From assembly GCA_002298545.1 (NCBI GenBank), contig DBKQ01000061.1, positions 211 to 26,180 of the forward strand: a stretch of DNA of 25,970 bases, given 5' to 3'. Position numbers and translations under genes: made by a program. The notes beneath the pieces are model-generated. The model had not been told where the DNA came from. It saw only the letters and a list, made by a program, of their open reading frames with translations, and did no database searches. Positions 23,202-25,970 of the stretch are shown piece by piece; the stretch's first letter is position 1; each line of letters opens with the position of its first letter. The DNA comes from Prevotella sp. UBA746 (lineage in GTDB: Bacteria; Bacteroidota; Bacteroidia; Bacteroidales; Bacteroidaceae).

Positions 23202-23774
23202 ATGGAAGGAAAAGAAAGAAAACTATATACCTTATTGGTATACTCCGAGAATATAGCCGGTCTGCTCAACCAGATTACGGCAGTGTTCACAAGAAGACAG
23301 ATTAATATCGAAAGCCTCAACGTTTCGGCGTCGAGCATTAAAGGTGTACACAAATATACAATTACCGTATGGAGCGACGAGGAGCAGATTCTGCTTGTAA
23401 CAAAACAGATTGAAAAGAAAATTGATGTCATAAAGGCGGATTACTATACCGACGAACAACTGTTTATAAGGGAGGTAGGACTGTTCAAGCTCTCTACGCA
23501 GATAATTATGGACAATCCGGAAATCTCAAGAATCATACGGCATGCTGATGCTCACATCGTGGAAGTAAACCCCACTTTCTGTGCGGCAATGCAGAACGGA
23601 AGGACGGAGGAAATTACCGGACTGTATCATGAACTGCAAAAATACAACTGCGTACTTCAATATACAAGAAGCGGACGTATTGCAATAACAAGAAATCCTG
23701 TGGAAGAAGTTAGCGACTTCCTCGAACTTCAGGAAAAACGAAAAACCAATAAAACAGATGAAAACATTGGATAA
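23202..23774 (+). CDS. ilvN: Acetolactate synthase, small regulatory subunit
   Basis: 190 aa from the ATG at 23202 (a TTG at 23193, overlapping the ilvB stop, is possible but less likely). The N-terminal ACT domain (about 4-75) has YTLLVYSENIAGLLNQI and INIESLNVSASSIKGVHKYTI, the valine-sensing fold. The C-terminal ALS-SS domain (about 80-170) follows with REVGLFKLS. It activates the large subunit and confers valine feedback inhibition. Its 3' end overlaps the thioesterase start (23758) by 17 bp, so the four genes are tightly coupled. Length is close to the long form (IlvH-like) rather than the short E. coli IlvN. Confidence 0.94.
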   Translation: MEGKERKLYTLLVYSENIAGLLNQITAVFTRRQINIESLNVSASSIKGVHKYTITVWSDEEQILLVTKQIEKKIDVIKADYYTDEQLFIREVGLFKLSTQIIMDNPEISRIIRHADAHIVEVNPTFCAAMQNGRTEEITGLYHELQKYNCVLQYTRSGRIAITRNPVEEVSDFLELQEKRKTNKTDENIG

Positions 23775-24528
23775 AATAGGAAGATACGGATTCCTCGCAG
23801 AACCATTCCACTGCGATTTCTCAAAGCGACTGTTTATCGGACATCTTGGGAACCACTTGCTTAATGCCGCAGACTTCCACTCTAACGACCGCGACTTCGG
23901 CATGAACTATCTAAATCCAATCCACAAGACGTGGGTACTCTCCCGACTTGCCATTGAGATGGACGACATGCCTACGGCTTATGACAAATTCGATGTCGAG
24001 ACATGGGTGGAAAGTGCTATGAGATACTTCACGAACAGGGATTTCCGCATCTCAAGCCCCGACGACAAAATAGTATACGGATACGGAAGAAGCATCTGGG
24101 CGATGATTGACACCTGCACGAGACAACCGCAAAACATTATGGAAATTCGCAATGGTGAGATTGAGCAATATATCGACAAGGATAAAGAATGCCCTATCGC
24201 TCCACTGTCGAGGGTGAAGATGAGCAAAGAAGCTCAACTTGTGCGGACTATAGACACCAATTACAGCGATGTCGACGTAAACGGCCACATCAACAGCGTG
24301 AAGTATATCGAACATGTGCTCGACCTCTTTACTCTCGATTGGTATAAGACACATAGGGTCAAGCGCTTCGATATTGCCTATGTGGCTGAAAGCTACTATG
24401 GAGACAAGCTTAGTTTCTATAAAGAAGAAGTGGACGACAATACTTTCCATATCAGAATAACGAAGACAAACAGTGAGGCAAACGACGTGGAAGTAGTGAG
24501 AAGTATGGTTAAATTCATAAAAGATTGA
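23758..24528 (+). CDS. Acyl-ACP thioesterase (FatA/FatB family)
   Basis: 256 aa with two hot-dog domains, as in plant FatA/FatB and bacterial acyl-ACP thioesterases. Domain 1 spans about 5-125. Domain 2 has NYSDVDVNGHINSVKYIEH (168-186), where Asn175, His177 and Asn179 match the catalytic N-x-H-x-N loop; Glu211 in AYVAESYYGDKL is the likely general acid/base partner. It releases free fatty acids from acyl-ACP in the cytoplasm. Its ATG lies inside ilvN (17-bp overlap, different frame), an unusual place for a lipid enzyme. A link to branched fatty acids made from valine/isoleucine keto acids is an attractive inference, not shown by the sequence. Confidence 0.9.
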   Translation: MKTLDKIGRYGFLAEPFHCDFSKRLFIGHLGNHLLNAADFHSNDRDFGMNYLNPIHKTWVLSRLAIEMDDMPTAYDKFDVETWVESAMRYFTNRDFRISSPDDKIVYGYGRSIWAMIDTCTRQPQNIMEIRNGEIEQYIDKDKECPIAPLSRVKMSKEAQLVRTIDTNYSDVDVNGHINSVKYIEHVLDLFTLDWYKTHRVKRFDIAYVAESYYGDKLSFYKEEVDDNTFHIRITKTNSEANDVEVVRSMVKFIKD

Positions 24529-24535
24529 AATAAAA

Positions 24536-24567
24536 TTTGGTTATTTAGTTTTAAATTCATACCTTTG
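24536..24567 (+). promoter_or_regulatory. Canonical promoter before ilvC
   Basis: TTTG (24536-24539), a 20-bp spacer and TACCTTTG (24560-24567) are an exact Bacteroidetes -33/-7 pair. It starts 8 bp after the thioesterase stop and gives a leader of about 70 nt. ilvC can thus be made independently of the upstream ilv genes. Confidence 0.85.
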
Positions 24568-24646
24568 CGCCCACAATAATAACAAACATAAATTAATAAC
24601 ATATACATGCCTATATAAAAGGCATAAGAACTAAAACATTACGATT

Positions 24647-25690
24647 ATGGCAGAAATGAATTTCGGTGGCGTTATCGAGACAGTTGTCACCAGCAAGGAA
24701 TTCTCTTTAGAGAAAGCACGTGAAGTTTTGAAGAATGAAACGATTGCAGTATTGGGCTACGGCATCCAAGGTCCTGGTCAGGCATGCAATCTGCGCGATA
24801 ATGGTTTCAATGTAATTGTTGGTCAGCGCGAAGGAAAGACATACGACAAGGCTGTTGCCGACGGATGGGTACCGGGCAAGACCCTGTTCTCTATCGAGGA
24901 GGCAGCCGAGAAGGGAACAATCATCTGCATGTTGCTCTCGGATGCCGGTCAGATTCAGGTATGGCCTAAGATTAAGAAATACCTCACAAAAGGCAAGACA
25001 CTGTACTATTCACACGGTTTTGCCATCAACTGGAACGACCGTACCGGTGTTGTTCCACCAGAGGACGTAGACGTTATCATGGTTGCGCCTAAGGGTTCGG
25101 GAACTTCTCTGCGCACGATGTTCTGCGAAGGCAGAGGACTTAACTGCTCATACGCCGTTTATCAGGATGCTTCCGGCAATGCAGAAGACAAGACTATCGC
25201 CTTCGGTATCGGTATCGGAGCCGGATATTTGTTCAAGACTACTTTCCAGCGCGAGGCAACATCCGACCTTACCGGTGAGCGCGGTTCGCTGATGGGTGCC
25301 ATCGAGGGCTTGTTCGAGGCACAGTATGAGGTTCTTCGCGAACACGGACACTCTCCATCAGAGGCTTTCAACGAGACTATCGAAGAGCTGACCCAGAGCC
25401 TTATGCCTTTGTTCGGCGAAAAAGGAATGGACTGGATGTATGCCAACTGCTCTACAACTGCACAGCGCGGTGCGCTCGACTGGGCTCCACGTTTCCGCGA
25501 AGCCATCAAGCCAGTTATGGAATGGCTATACCTTTCGGTTAAGACCGGTAATGAGGCACAGATTTCTATCGACAGCAATTCTAAGCCAGACTATCGCGAG
25601 AAGCTGAATGCCGAGCTGAAGGCTATGCGCGAAAGCGAAATGTGGCGTACTGGAGTAACCGTAAGACAGCTGCGCCCAGAGAATAACTAA
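24647..25690 (+). CDS. ilvC: Ketol-acid reductoisomerase IlvC
   Basis: 347 aa. The Rossmann motif is GYGIQGPGQACNLRDNG (37-53), and GQREGKTYDKAV forms the beta2-alphaB loop that governs NADPH versus NADH use. The knotted C-terminal domain contains the Mg ligands in the E/D-rich segments DLTGERGSLMGAIEGLFEAQYE and EAFNETIEELTQSLMPL. It converts acetolactate to 2,3-dihydroxyisovalerate (and the isoleucine analogue). The length matches class I enzymes. It has its own promoter and ends in the hairpin at 25736-25773. Codon use appears more biased towards ribosomal-style codons than its neighbours, suggesting high expression (impression only). Confidence 0.97.
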   Translation: MAEMNFGGVIETVVTSKEFSLEKAREVLKNETIAVLGYGIQGPGQACNLRDNGFNVIVGQREGKTYDKAVADGWVPGKTLFSIEEAAEKGTIICMLLSDAGQIQVWPKIKKYLTKGKTLYYSHGFAINWNDRTGVVPPEDVDVIMVAPKGSGTSLRTMFCEGRGLNCSYAVYQDASGNAEDKTIAFGIGIGAGYLFKTTFQREATSDLTGERGSLMGAIEGLFEAQYEVLREHGHSPSEAFNETIEELTQSLMPLFGEKGMDWMYANCSTTAQRGALDWAPRFREAIKPVMEWLYLSVKTGNEAQISIDSNSKPDYREKLNAELKAMRESEMWRTGVTVRQLRPENN

Positions 25691-25700
25691 TCAAGAATCA

Positions 25701-25720
25701 TGCTTGTATTACAACAAGCA
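25701..25720 (+). terminator. Small hairpin after ilvC
   Basis: TGCTTGT (25701-25707) and ACAAGCA (25714-25720) form a 7-bp stem with a 6-nt loop, 11 bp after the ilvC stop. No T-run follows; probably an accessory 3' hairpin ahead of the stronger one at 25736. Confidence 0.4.
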
Positions 25721-25735
25721 AACCGATATTCAAGC

Positions 25736-25773
25736 GAATGCCCCTCTATCTTTTGCAAGACAGAGGGGCATTC
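25736..25773 (+). terminator. 12-bp perfect hairpin, end of ilv operon
   Basis: GAATGCCCCTCT (25736-25747) pairs exactly with AGAGGGGCATTC (25762-25773) around a 14-nt loop. It is GC-rich against an AT-rich background and follows ilvC. The T-tract is poor, so read-through or dual-direction use is possible. Confidence 0.75.
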
Positions 25774-25883
25774 ATGTCAAACTATAATCCTTACTAATAC
25801 GCTAAATGTCTATATCAAAAATCTTATATTCCTACGACCTATTAAATTATCTACAACGAACAAATACTTTCATTATAGAAAAC

Positions 25884-25913
25884 AAGCCTCAAAATCGGTA
25901 GACTTTGAGGCTT
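25884..25913 (-). terminator. Intrinsic terminator of the tRNA-Cys gene
   Basis: AAGCCTCAAA (25884-25893) and TTTGAGGCTT (25904-25913) form a perfect 10-bp stem with a 10-nt loop. On the minus strand it begins 3 bp after the tRNA 3' end and is followed by GTTTTC. Confidence 0.8.
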
Positions 25914-25916
25914 TTC

Positions 25917-25970
25917 TGGAGGTACCTAGCAGAGTCGAACTGCTCTACACGGTTTTGCAGACCGTTACCT
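25917..25970 (-). tRNA. trnC: tRNA-Cys(GCA), 5' part outside the window
   Basis: Read on the minus strand: anticodon stem ACGGT/ACCGT (25965-25961 with 25953-25949), loop CTGCAAA with anticodon GCA (25958-25956), a 4-nt variable loop, T stem AGCAG/CTGCT around loop TTCGACT, 3' acceptor strand AGGTACC, discriminator U and encoded CCA (25919-25917). U73 and GCA are the tRNA-Cys identity elements. The D arm and 5' acceptor strand lie beyond the right edge. Confidence 0.95.

Overview
The window reads as a chromosomal segment of a Bacteroidales bacterium, most likely a Prevotella-type (Prevotellaceae) genome. The support is a Bacteroidetes promoter vocabulary (TTTG, about 20 bp, then TAnnTTTG) at several gene starts, almost no Shine-Dalgarno sequences, an ECF sigma/anti-sigma operon, a Bacteroidetes-style TonB-receptor signal peptide, a DUF4348-type lipoprotein and the gene order ilvD-ilvB-ilvN-acyl-ACP thioesterase-ilvC. 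I see no phage, IS element, integrase or CRISPR array; most genes are housekeeping.

Layout. (1) 1-2620: a 22-bp-period dyad array, then an ECF sigma factor, a translationally coupled single-pass membrane protein (probable anti-sigma), and two exported proteins of unknown function, closed by a strong hairpin. (2) 2666-5628, minus strand: two very small membrane proteins (63 and 37 aa, coupled by an ATGA overlap), a PepP-type aminopeptidase and an exported C1/bleomycin-hydrolase-like peptidase. (3) 5683-8779, plus: a patatin-like lipase, an octamer tandem repeat and NAD-dependent DNA ligase ligA. (4) 8780-9242: an intergenic region with a canonical promoter, a foldable transcript of about 180 nt and an intrinsic terminator, which looks like an undeclared small RNA (6S-like size and shape). 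(5) 9243-11996, minus: a DUF4348-like lipoprotein with its own promoter and terminator, then murB directly abutting a PhnP-like metallo-beta-lactamase-fold hydrolase. (6) 12226-14384, plus: a TonB-dependent receptor, convergent on a YiiX-like cysteine hydrolase. (7) 15044-15694: a repeat-rich non-coding block, then recJ and recQ (the latter with GTG start and unusual domain order). (8) 19493-25773: the isoleucine/valine operon ilvD-ilvB-ilvN-thioesterase-ilvC, with a promoter before ilvD and a second canonical one before ilvC. (9) The right edge holds a partial tRNA-Cys(GCA) on the minus strand with its terminator.

How the genes work together. ilvB/ilvN make acetolactate or acetohydroxybutyrate, ilvC reduces and isomerises it and ilvD dehydrates it to the 2-keto acids of valine and isoleucine; the embedded acyl-ACP thioesterase suggests a link between branched-chain metabolism and fatty-acid release. 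recJ-recQ is a natural DNA end-resection pair, and ligA is the replicative ligase. The sigma operon is probably a self-contained envelope-signalling unit. The best candidates for something undescribed are the small RNA at about 8891-9073, the 22-bp dyad array at 2-67, the hidden 37-aa gene at 5327-5440 and the repeat block at 15197-15412.
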